Positions 18,286 through 25,726 of a DNA stretch of 50,275 bases are shown one piece after another. The DNA is from Candidatus Gastranaerophilales bacterium (GTDB lineage Bacteria; Cyanobacteriota; Vampirovibrionia; Gastranaerophilales; Gastranaerophilaceae). The stretch is from NCBI GenBank assembly GCA_944326015.1, contig CALVCJ010000005.1:1-50275 (forward strand), given 5' to 3'. The notes under the pieces are model-generated. The model made no database searches. It saw only the letters and a program-made list of their open reading frames with translations, and was not told the origin of the DNA. A program made the position numbers and the translations under genes. How positions within the stretch are numbered: the stretch's first letter is position 1; the number at the start of each line of letters is the position of its first letter.

Positions 18286-18305
18286 TTTCTTAACAGGGGG
18301 TAGAG

Positions 18306-18785
18306 ATGCCGGAAGATTTAATAGAAAAAAAATCAAATTTTGACTTAACTTCAAGAAGTGCTTTTTCAAGAGATGAAGAAGTTTTTACATCACGTTCTTA
18401 TGCTGCGCTGCTTGCTAAAAATATAATTCCTTATTCTCATCGCAAACTTGCTGATAATTACGTTATCGTAAAAAAAGTTTTTAAATTTCAGGCTGTCATG
18501 CCGCGTATTACTAATACTGAAAAAAAACTTCTGGCCAAGTATGACTTTAATGCACTTGAATATACAACCGTAAAACAAATGTATGAAGAACTGGCATTAC
18601 TACAAAAATGGTCTGTCTCTGCAGATGAAAACTTAAAAAACGATGCTGACGAAATTCTTGAAATCCGTACAAAAGAGCTTAAATTTATTGTTGCAACAAG
18701 TTATGCAAATATTTCAAACGAAATTTATAAGGGTTATCTTGCATTAGAAAATTATTTTATGGAAATAAGCAAGTATAATGATTAA
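18306..18785 (+). CDS. Unknown cytoplasmic protein
   Basis: 159 aa, no signal peptide, mostly predicted helical and charged. The C-terminal half (YTTVKQMYEELALLQKWS to the end) looks like a helical bundle; the N-terminal 30 residues are polar and Ser-rich. A strong AGGGGG ribosome binding site lies close to the ATG. It sits between two XRE regulator genes, but its own promoter suggests independent transcription. I do not recognise a family. Confidence 0.65.
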   Translation: MPEDLIEKKSNFDLTSRSAFSRDEEVFTSRSYAALLAKNIIPYSHRKLADNYVIVKKVFKFQAVMPRITNTEKKLLAKYDFNALEYTTVKQMYEELALLQKWSVSADENLKNDADEILEIRTKELKFIVATSYANISNEIYKGYLALENYFMEISKYND

Positions 18786-18933
18786 TATAATATTTATGAA
18801 AGATAACGCTAAATGATATTCTTTCTTTAACAGGAAATTATTATTCTTGGGATAACAGGTTTATATTTTAACTGCAAATTTAATCAAATAGGTAAGGATA
18901 ATGACTGGCATCCGGCAAAAGCAAGAGAGAGTG

Positions 18934-19257
18934 TTATTCATTAATTGTAGCTTTAATTATTTTATAAATAGTTTCGATTTTTTGTCTGTCTTTGAGGTTT
19001 TGGACATCTGTAATGATTTCACTGATTAAATCTTTTTCTGGTTTGATATGGTCAATTGCAAAAAGTTCAGAACTTGATACATTAAGAACATCAAGAATTT
19101 TTTCAAGAGTATCTGCTGTTAAAAAATTTTCACCTGTTTCGATTCCACTGAGTGTTCGCGGAGCAATATTAATTTTTTCGGCAAACTGTTCCTGAGTCAA
19201 TCCGTTTTTCATCCTCAGTCTTTTTATTTTGCTGCCTAATTGCTTTTTTATATTCAT
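18934..19257 (-). CDS. XRE-family HTH regulator, probably autoregulated
   Basis: 107 aa from ATG 19257, which has AAGG 9 bases upstream. An in-frame ATG at 19278 is rejected because it overlaps the predicted -10 box. The HTH spans residues 6-62 (LGSKIKRLRMKNGLTQEQFA, then APRTLSGIETGENFLTADTL). The C-terminal tail (LISEIITDVQNLKDRQKIET) matches the tail of the regulator at 17900. A perfect inverted repeat sits within the promoter, pointing to autorepression. Confidence 0.9.
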   Translation of the reverse strand: MNIKKQLGSKIKRLRMKNGLTQEQFAEKINIAPRTLSGIETGENFLTADTLEKILDVLNVSSSELFAIDHIKPEKDLISEIITDVQNLKDRQKIETIYKIIKATINE

Positions 19258-19276
19258 GATATTTAACCTTAAATTC

Positions 19277-19301
19277 ATTATATGAGATACTTTTAAGTAT
19301 C
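19277..19301 (-). promoter_or_regulatory. Promoter with embedded operator-like palindrome
   Basis: Minus strand -10 TATAAT is at 19282-19277. The palindrome GATACTT-TT-AAGTATC (19286-19301, 7-2-7) fills the space between it and a TTGATA/TTTGAT -35-like sequence. A repressor bound there would block the polymerase. Confidence 0.55.
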
Positions 19302-19542
19302 AAAATGAGATTAAAGTGCTAATATTAATAAAATTTTTCTATAAAATATCTAATAAACAACAAAATTATTACAAAATGTAAAGCTATGAAAATATTGATA
19401 TATCTATTATATACAAAATATATGAAATTTAATATCAAATTTTATGCAATTTATGATAATAAAATGTTTTTATAAAGATGTAAGATGTGCAATTGCAATT
19501 AAATACAAAAGAGATACAAAAGAAATTAAAGGAGATTAAATC

Positions 19543-20061
19543 ATGAGCGACCCTATTCACAACAAAAAATTTGGTGGAGTTAATTTTAACTGGAATCAGG
19601 TAAAGTCAGCTGAAGTTAAACAAAAAGATGGAAAAAAGATTTATATTGTTGAATTTAAATCCGGAATCAAGGTAGAATATCCTGAACAAAAATACGGAAA
19701 AATGCAGTCGCGAGAACTAACAATGTGGCAGTCTTTTGATTATGATACAGAGACTATATTAGAAAATGTTGATAATGTTAAAGTAACCGGTTCACAGAAA
19801 GATGATCATATTATAGGTGAGACTATCACAAATAGTACTATTAATGTAGCTAATGACAAAAATAATGATGATAAAGTTGATATAAGATCTGAGATTAGAA
19901 AGTATAAAGATGGTATTATTGCTGAAGATTTAAGTGAGAATAATACTTTGATATTAGATAAATCAGATACTGCGACTTTAAGTAAAATAACAAGAATAAT
20001 TGGTGAAGATATAAGAGTAAAGGAAAAAGATATTGAAGGACCGGGAATTGATAAAAGATAA
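19543..20061 (+). CDS. Unknown protein with GSQKDDHIIG-type repeat region
   Basis: 172 aa, no signal peptide, rich in Asp, Lys and Ile. The start ATG has AAAGGAG 8 bases upstream. The N-terminus MSDPIHNKKFGGVNFNW contains an FGG turn. The middle segment VKVTGSQKDDHIIGETITNS resembles a degenerate RTX-like or beta-helix turn (GxxxDDxIxG), but no true calcium repeat is present. A strong terminator follows. It is AT-rich like its surroundings. The function is unknown. Confidence 0.65.
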   Translation: MSDPIHNKKFGGVNFNWNQVKSAEVKQKDGKKIYIVEFKSGIKVEYPEQKYGKMQSRELTMWQSFDYDTETILENVDNVKVTGSQKDDHIIGETITNSTINVANDKNNDDKVDIRSEIRKYKDGIIAEDLSENNTLILDKSDTATLSKITRIIGEDIRVKEKDIEGPGIDKR

Positions 20062-20063
20062 AA

Positions 20064-20099
20064 TAAATGACGGCAGATTTGAAAATCTGCCGTCATTTA
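20064..20099. terminator. Strong bidirectional terminator
   Basis: A perfect 17-bp inverted repeat, arms 20064-20080 and 20083-20099, with core TGACGGCAGATTT and a two-base loop, lies between the convergent gene at 19543 and rpsP. Confidence 0.85.
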
Positions 20100-20124
20100 A
20101 TAATTTAAACTTACGATTTTAAAC

Positions 20125-20472
20125 TTACGCTTCAGCTGTTGTTTCTTCAGCCTTAGCCTTTGCTTCTGCTTCTGCCTGAGCCTTTGCCTGAGCTTTTTTA
20201 GAAAGTTTTACTGTTTCTTTTTTTATGTAGTTTAAAGTACCGTCATCGTTGCAGTTTTTGATTAGGTATGCAACTGTTTCAGTCGGCTGAGCGCCTTTTT
20301 TTACCCAATCAAGAGCTGAAACTTTATCAAGTTTCATAACTTTAGTTTTCGGGTTGTAATGACCTAATTCCTGAACAGGTCTGCCTTCACGTTTTGTAGT
20401 TGAGTTAATAACGATAATTCTGTATGAGGGGTTCTTTTTAGCGCCCATTCTTTTTAATCTGATTTTTAACAT
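20125..20472 (-). CDS. rpsP: 30S ribosomal protein S16
   Basis: 115 aa. The core (1-80) is typical S16: MLKIRLKRMGAKKNPSYRII, STTKREGRPVQELGHYNP, and AQPTETVAYLIKN. The final 27 residues are an Ala/Lys/Glu-rich extension (KKAQAKAQAEAEAKAKAEET) beyond the conserved domain, as in many bacteria. AAGAAGG lies 10 bases upstream of the ATG. No ffh, rimM or trmD is adjacent in the window, so it is separated from the common rpsP operon partners. A GC-rich structured stretch lies directly upstream. Confidence 0.97.
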   Translation of the reverse strand: MLKIRLKRMGAKKNPSYRIIVINSTTKREGRPVQELGHYNPKTKVMKLDKVSALDWVKKGAQPTETVAYLIKNCNDDGTLNYIKKETVKLSKKAQAKAQAEAEAKAKAEETTAEA

Positions 20473-20494
20473 TTTACATTTTCCTTCTTAATTT

Positions 20495-20622
20495 ACTTTT
20501 GCTACTGCGTTCTCAAAAGGAGTCTGCGGCAGTTCTTTACAAATATTCGGGGTTGCCATCCAACGCAGCCGCCGCTTTGTCTGCCAAACCCTTGAATAAG
20601 GTTAAGAGGAATTACCTAATTC
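20495..20622 (-). ncRNA. Candidate structured RNA or rpsP leader
   Basis: This 130-bp stretch upstream of rpsP is far more GC-rich than the surrounding intergenic DNA and has no ORF. Read on the minus strand it contains several complementary segments: GGAATT/AATTCC, AACCTT/AAGGGTT, GTTG/CAAC, and CTGCGTT pairing with AACGCAG about 50 bases later. It contains AAGCGGCGGCTGCG. It could be the rpsP leader or an independent small RNA. I could not match it to a known riboswitch, SRP RNA, RNase P RNA or tmRNA by eye. On the plus strand it would lie upstream of secA. Confidence 0.45.
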
Positions 20623-20628
20623 CAATTT

Positions 20629-20658
20629 TATAAAATCACAAAAATTTTTTCTAATCAA
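20629..20658 (-). promoter_or_regulatory. Possible promoter of the rpsP leader
   Basis: Minus strand TTGATT (20658-20653), 18-bp spacer, TTTATA (20634-20629), overlapping TATAAA. Transcription would begin close to the GGAATT hairpin of the structured stretch. Confidence 0.35.
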
Positions 20659-20759
20659 GTATTGATTAACAAAATATAAATATTTCATTAAGGGATATTT
20701 AATTTTTCCTTGTCTGTGTTAGTATTAAATTATATTACCAGTGTAGAGGAAAATTTATA

Positions 20760-23396
20760 ATGCTAGGTTTTTTATTGAAGATGTTGGGCGACCCTAACGA
20801 AAAAAAAGTAAAAAGTATTATGGGGATTATTGACCATATTAATGCTCTTGAACCCCAGTTTGAGCAGATGACGGATGCAGAATTAAGAGCTAAAACTGAT
20901 GAATTTAAAGAAATTCTTGCAAAACGGCCTACATCAAAAGATTTTAAAACTGATAGAAAACTTGAGAAGGAAGCTCTGGATAAAATTTTACCCGAAGCCT
21001 TTGCAACAGTCAGAGAGGCAGGAAAGCGTGTTTTAAATATGCGTCATTTTGATGTTCAGCTTATTGGTGGATATTTTCTCCATAACGGTCATATTGCTGA
21101 GATGAGAACAGGTGAAGGTAAAACTCTTGTAGCAACTCTGCCAGCTTACTTAAATGCTTTGACAGGCAAAGGAGTTCACGTTATTACAGTAAACGATTAC
21201 CTTGCAAAGCGTGACAGCGAATGGATGGGAAAAATTTATAAATTTCTTGGCTTGACGGTTGGAGTAATTCTTTCAGGCGGTCGTACAGCTGATGATTTTG
21301 CCGCTAAAAAAGGAGCTTATGACTGTGATATAACTTATGGAACCAATAATGAATTCGGGTTTGACTACCTGCGGGATAATATGGCGCCAAGTATTGATAT
21401 GCTTGTTCAAAGACCATATAATTATGCAATTATTGATGAAGTTGACAGCATTTTGATTGACGAGGCGCGAACTCCTTTGATTATAAGCGGACGTCTTGAA
21501 AAATCAGCCGAGACTTATCAGTTAATGTCAAAAGTTGCTCCCCAATTGGAAAAAATTAAAGATTATGAGGTTGATGAGAAAAATAAAAATATCATTTTGA
21601 CAGAAGACGGTATTGATAGAGCTCAGGAAATTATCGGTGTTAAAGATTTGTTTGATATTAATACCCAGTATGCACATCATCTTTTGCAGGCTCTTAAGGC
21701 AAAGGAATTATTTGTTAAGGATACCGATTACGTTGTTAAAAACGGCGAAGTTATGATAGTTGACGAGTTTACCGGCAGATTGATGGAAGGAAGACGCTGG
21801 TCTGACGGTCTGCATCAGGCAATTGAAGCTAAAGAAGGCGTAAAAATTCAAGATGAAACGCAGACTCTTGCAAGTATTACATTCCAGAATTTGTTCAGGC
21901 TCTACCCTAAGCTTTCAGGTATGACTGGGACTGCAATGACTGAAGAAGCAGAATTCGGCAAAATTTACAACCTTGAAGTTACTGCAATTCCTACAAATAA
22001 ACCTGATATAAGAGTTAATTATCCGGATGTAATTTATAAAACGGAACGCGCAAAATATAATGCAGTTGTGGAAGATATTATAAAAATGCATCAAATCGGG
22101 CGTCCCGTTCTTGTAGGAACAATCAGTATTGAAAAATCCGAATATGTTTCGGCATTATTAAAGAAAAGAGGAATTCCGCATCAGGTTTTAAATGCTAAGC
22201 ATCATGAAAAAGAGGCGTATATTATTGCTCAGGCAGGACGTGTTGGCGCTGTTACAATTGCAACTAATATGGCGGGTCGCGGAACAGATATATTGTTAGG
22301 TGGTAATGCAGAATTTCTTGCAAAAGATATGCTTGACAACAAAGGCATAACACCTGACAGTAATAATTATGAGGAAGAAAAAGAAAAAGCTTTGAAAGAT
22401 GCACGTGAGATAACGGAATCAGAGCATGCAAAAGTTGTAGAGGTTGGCGGGCTCCATGTTATAGGTACTGAACGCCATGAATCTCGTCGTATTGATAATC
22501 AGTTACGAGGCCGTGCAGCACGTCAAGGAGATCCAGGCTCTACAAGATTTTTTCTTTCTCTTGAAGATAATTTGATGAGAATATTCGGCGGTGATAAGAT
22601 TACGGCATTAATGAATATGCTTAATGTTGAAGAAGATCTTGCAATTGAGAATACTCTAATTACAAAACAAATTCAATCTGCTCAGAAAAAAGTGGAAACT
22701 TACCACTTTGACATAAGAAAATCGGTTCTTGAATATGATGATGTAATGAACATTCAGCGTGAAAAATTCTATGCTCAGCGCCGAAAAGTACTTGCCGGAA
22801 AAAACTTATCTGAAGATATTTACTATATGATTGAAAAGGAAATTGACAGATTATTAAGAAGTTATATTGCGCCGGACCTTCATCCGGAAGAATATGTTTA
22901 TGAAGACTTGCAGACAATGATAAAAGAACTTCATTCAATAATACCGCAGTTATCAGCAGTTCAGGTAACAGATGTTCAAAATTTACGTTTTGAAGCAGTT
23001 TATGACAAACTTAAAGAACTTGCACTGAGTACATACAGACAGCATGAAGAAGAAGTTATTAATTTCTATAATCAGGTAATATCCCAATACGATCCGAATG
23101 CAGAACTTCAGGAACCTTTCAGTGATAACAATGTGATAAGAAATTTAGAGCGTGATATTTTATTGCGTGTTGTTGATAATAAGTGGATTGATCATTTGCA
23201 TAATATTGATATGCTCAGAGAGGGGATAGGGCTTCGTGCTTACGGCCAAAAAGACCCGCTGATTGAATACAAACGTGAAGCTTATGACTTATTTAACAAA
23301 ATGATGTATGAAATACAAGGCGATACTGTAAAACATCTATTCCGTACAAAATTTGGAATTCAGGTAATCGGACCTGATAATCAAGATGTTGCTTAA
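20760..23396 (+). CDS. secA: Protein translocase ATPase SecA
   Basis: 878 aa, the motor of Sec-dependent export. Walker A MRTGEGKT is at 115-122 and the DEVD box at 226-229, followed by [15 protein letters not shown]. The preprotein cross-linking region, [28 protein letters not shown] and [21 protein letters not shown] follow, then the helical scaffold and wing domain ([27 protein letters not shown]). It ends at GPDNQDVA without the C-terminal zinc-binding SEC-C tail. AGAGGAAAA lies 8 bases upstream. It likely exports the pilin-like and other secreted proteins encoded nearby. Confidence 0.98.
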   Translation: MLGFLLKMLGDPNEKKVKSIMGIIDHINALEPQFEQMTDAELRAKTDEFKEILAKRPTSKDFKTDRKLEKEALDKILPEAFATVREAGKRVLNMRHFDVQLIGGYFLHNGHIAEMRTGEGKTLVATLPAYLNALTGKGVHVITVNDYLAKRDSEWMGKIYKFLGLTVGVILSGGRTADDFAAKKGAYDCDITYGTNNEFGFDYLRDNMAPSIDMLVQRPYNYAIIDEVDSILIDEARTPLIISGRLEKSAETYQLMSKVAPQLEKIKDYEVDEKNKNIILTEDGIDRAQEIIGVKDLFDINTQYAHHLLQALKAKELFVKDTDYVVKNGEVMIVDEFTGRLMEGRRWSDGLHQAIEAKEGVKIQDETQTLASITFQNLFRLYPKLSGMTGTAMTEEAEFGKIYNLEVTAIPTNKPDIRVNYPDVIYKTERAKYNAVVEDIIKMHQIGRPVLVGTISIEKSEYVSALLKKRGIPHQVLNAKHHEKEAYIIAQAGRVGAVTIATNMAGRGTDILLGGNAEFLAKDMLDNKGITPDSNNYEEEKEKALKDAREITESEHAKVVEVGGLHVIGTERHESRRIDNQLRGRAARQGDPGSTRFFLSLEDNLMRIFGGDKITALMNMLNVEEDLAIENTLITKQIQSAQKKVETYHFDIRKSVLEYDDVMNIQREKFYAQRRKVLAGKNLSEDIYYMIEKEIDRLLRSYIAPDLHPEEYVYEDLQTMIKELHSIIPQLSAVQVTDVQNLRFEAVYDKLKELALSTYRQHEEEVINFYNQVISQYDPNAELQEPFSDNNVIRNLERDILLRVVDNKWIDHLHNIDMLREGIGLRAYGQKDPLIEYKREAYDLFNKMMYEIQGDTVKHLFRTKFGIQVIGPDNQDVA

Positions 23397-23522
23397 AATA
23401 AATTTCAAAGTGTCTTGCTAAATTTGTTTTTGTATCTCAGAGCATTTAAACCTGAAACTTGAAAAAAATCAAAAATGTGTTAACATAAATAAATAATAAT
23501 CTTAAGTATGAAAGGGGCAATA

Positions 23523-24562
23523 ATGAGTGAATTAAAGATCAGTAATAACATTCCCTGTGATTTCGGGGGGGGGGCAACTCTCAGCTAGTTAGAGGTCAAT
23601 CCAATTTAGATGGTAAGAATATATTAAGGTATGAAGGTAGGCTATTATCAGTAAATATCTTATCCTTTTATCCACCTACCCTCCTATCTTCCAACAACCC
23701 TCTCCTCCACTCCCTGCAACAGAGGAGTGAAGCAGATAAACTCCCTTCACGTTTTACTCTTCATCCTTCACTAAAGAAAACCGCGTTTACTCTGGCTGAG
23801 GGTGCTACGCACGTAGACACCACTGACAATCTCCGTCGAGTCGCATTTACTCTGGCTGAGGTTTTAATCACTCTCGGAATTATCGGAGTTATTGCGGCAT
23901 TAACAATGCCTTCGCTTATTTCTCATTACAGACATAAGGTTTTAGAAACACAATTTAAAAAAGCATATTCAATTATTAGTCAGCTTGGTTCAATAGTAAT
24001 GTCAGAATATAGTGATTGTTCTTACAGCCAAACGGAAGGTATAAAAAATCTTATTTTATCAAATTTGGTAAAGACTGATCAGATTAGTTCCTATGATAAG
24101 TATACAAGTTTTTTTACGTATACTAAAAACAAAGCAGCTGGCGGAATTCATTTTAACTGTTTGTATAATATTTCATGGACAAACAGTAAAAGCGGAGCTA
24201 CACTTGATGGAATGCAATTTGCTCTTTGTTCCCATAATAGTGGGATTGGAACAATAATAGCAGTTGATACAAACGGATCAGGCAAAAGACCTAATGCATT
24301 CGGACATGATATATTTTTCTTTCATTTTAATACAGGAAACTGTAGGCTTGAACCAATAACATATACTATTCGTAATTGTACTGATGCGGAAAAAGACACT
24401 TGCTCACAAACATCAGATACCTATAATGGCTGGAAAACGGTAGAGGGAGAATGTTCCAAAAACAGTACTTCAACAACAAATGGCTTTAGCTGTTCTCAAT
24501 ACGCGATAGCAAATACATGTCCTGACGGTTCAGGTAAAGGTTATTTTGATTGCCTGCCTTAG
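23523..24562 (+). CDS. Pilin-like protein, phase-variable, currently frame-shifted (OFF)
   Basis: The start ATG has AAAGGGG upstream. Fourteen codons later a G10 tract begins. In the present frame translation ends after 21 residues (ending FGGGATLS, stop TAG). Adding one G opens a single frame with no stop from the tract to 24562, giving 346 aa. The body has AFTLAEVLITLGIIGVIAALT, the DTNGSGKRPNAFGHDIFFF motif and a Cys-rich C-terminal part; it lacks the DGWEI tail. The leader is unusually long (about 105 residues), includes a translated REP-like segment and carries one 20-residue duplication of the cleavage-site region. No second initiation signal with a good ribosome binding site precedes the body. 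Confidence 0.85.
23565..23574 (+). repeat. G10 tract of the pilin gene at 23523
   Basis: Pure 10-base tract with flanks TTTC and CAACTCTCAGCT. I traced the frame codon by codon: 11 G (or 8) joins the start codon to the pilin body; 9 and 10 hit stop codons within 25 bases. Confidence 0.9.
23782..23862 (+). repeat. 60-bp tandem duplication at the prepilin cleavage region
   Basis: The 60-bp unit encodes AFTLAEGATHVDTTDNLRRV and is followed by the true AFTLAEVLIT. The 3' border repeats TTTACTCTGGCTGAG exactly. The neighbouring gene has two such units. Confidence 0.75.
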
Positions 24563-24641
24563 GTGTAAATAAAAATGTTATGCTGAATTTATTTCAGGTG
24601 TGACATTCAGGTGTTATTTAGTGTACGGTATCAGTCTTACA

Positions 24642-24670
24642 TTGCTAAATCCGTTTTTGTATGATATAAT
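24642..24670 (+). promoter_or_regulatory. Promoter of the pilin gene at 24702
   Basis: TTGCTA, 17-bp spacer, TATAAT. The predicted start is about 25 bp before the ATG, and GGAG lies between them. Confidence 0.65.
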
Positions 24671-24701
24671 AAATGATGTTAATATAGAAAGGAGTATGTA
24701 T

Positions 24702-25622
24702 ATGATGGATTTATTTAAAAACGCAGCTTCGGGGGGGGGGGCGAATTTAAGCTCATACTCGTTTTTTTGCGGAAATGGATTATGCAATATAAATGAAAAT
24801 TGCTATGGTAAAAATTTTTATAATACAAGCAATTCGTTTTGTGCATTCTCACCGACAGAAGGTGCTACACACATAGACACTTCTTACAATGTCCGTCGGG
24901 TAGCGTTTACTCTTGCCGAAGGTGCTACGCACGTAGACATTACTGACAATGTCCGTCACACCGCATTTACTTTGGCTGAGGTTCTAATCACCCTTGGAAT
25001 TATCGGAGTTGTTGCAGCATTAACAATGCCGGCACTTATAGCAAATCATCAAAAACAACAAACTATAGTAAAGTTAAAAAAAGTCTATTCGGTGATATCA
25101 CAAGCATATGAAATGTCAGTAAATGAAAATGGTGATTCTGATTACTGGAATATTGGCGGCTCTGATAATGTAAATTTGGATAGCGTTAAAAAATATGTAC
25201 AGACTTATTGGCTTCCGTATTTTAAATCAATACAAGAATGCAGTAAGAGCGGAGATTGTTCCTATGATGTTCCGGCGAGGACTCCGAGTGGAGGCGCTAT
25301 AACTCTGGTAGGCAATAATCGTTATTCAATTATATTAGAAGATGGGACATTAATAGCTTTCGTACCATTTGATTGGACTGAAGATGAGGGACAGTTCTGG
25401 GGCAGTATCCAACGATTTTATATAGATTTGAACGGTGCAAAAGGTCCAAATGTTGCAGGTAAAGATGTATTTATCCTCCAATTATCCAATCATCGTATAA
25501 CCGGTTATTGTTATGGTAATAAAGTTGTTAACTCAAGTTGCAGATCTAAAGGGAACGGCTGGTGCTGTGCCGCAAAAATAATGCAGGATGGATGGGAAAT
25601 AAAAGATGATTATCCATGGTAA
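24702..25622 (+). CDS. Pilin-like protein with in-frame G11 tract (ON)
   Basis: 306 aa from the ATG 7 bases after AGAAAGGAG. The tract is read as SGGGANLSS in frame, so this is the only tract-bearing gene here predicted to be expressed. The leader holds two 20-residue repeats (AFSPTEGATHIDTSYNVRRV and AFTLAEGATHVDITDNVRHT) before AFTLAEVLITLGIIGVVAALT. The body motif is DLNGAKGPNVAGKDVFIL and the end is DGWEIKDDYPW. It is a close paralogue of the gene at 41125 (shared SVKKYVQTYWLPYFKS and GNNRY). An extracellular pilin or pseudopilin role is expected from the prepilin signal. Confidence 0.9.
   Translation: MMDLFKNAASGGGANLSSYSFFCGNGLCNINENCYGKNFYNTSNSFCAFSPTEGATHIDTSYNVRRVAFTLAEGATHVDITDNVRHTAFTLAEVLITLGIIGVVAALTMPALIANHQKQQTIVKLKKVYSVISQAYEMSVNENGDSDYWNIGGSDNVNLDSVKKYVQTYWLPYFKSIQECSKSGDCSYDVPARTPSGGAITLVGNNRYSIILEDGTLIAFVPFDWTEDEGQFWGSIQRFYIDLNGAKGPNVAGKDVFILQLSNHRITGYCYGNKVVNSSCRSKGNGWCCAAKIMQDGWEIKDDYPW
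24731..24741 (+). repeat. G11 tract of the pilin gene at 24702
   Basis: Pure 11-base tract, flanks CTTC and CGAATTTAAGCT. The reading frame across it is open in the present state; loss or gain of one G would shift it. Confidence 0.9.
24841..24975 (+). repeat. Two 60-bp tandem repeats before the cleavage site
   Basis: Two diverged copies of the unit GATHxDxxxNVRxx plus AFTLAE, followed by the genuine AFTLAEVLIT. Both contain GCTACRCACRTAGAC, a near-palindrome. Confidence 0.75.
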
Positions 25623-25726
25623 ATTTTGCAGTTAAAGATTTACTTTGTCTATGGTGAAGCGTAATACACCAATTGCAGTATAAGAAAGGTTTATGCAATA
25701 TCCTGGAGGATGCAACAGCTACGTTG

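Noticed and set aside
19820..19900. RTX calcium-binding toxin repeat in the 19543 gene
   Set aside because: Only one degenerate GxxxDDxIxG stretch is present; RTX domains need several nonapeptide repeats.
20495..20622. 6S RNA (ssrS) because of TTCAAGGGTT...GCGGCGGC wording like the E. coli 3' half
   Set aside because: The upstream part that should pair with it to form the long closing stem is AT-rich and does not complement it, so the 6S fold cannot be drawn.
23906..24562. A shorter pilin starting at the internal ATG 23906
   Set aside because: That ATG is inside the conserved hydrophobic helix and has no ribosome binding site; the protein would lack its export signal. The same holds for 15345 and 32757.
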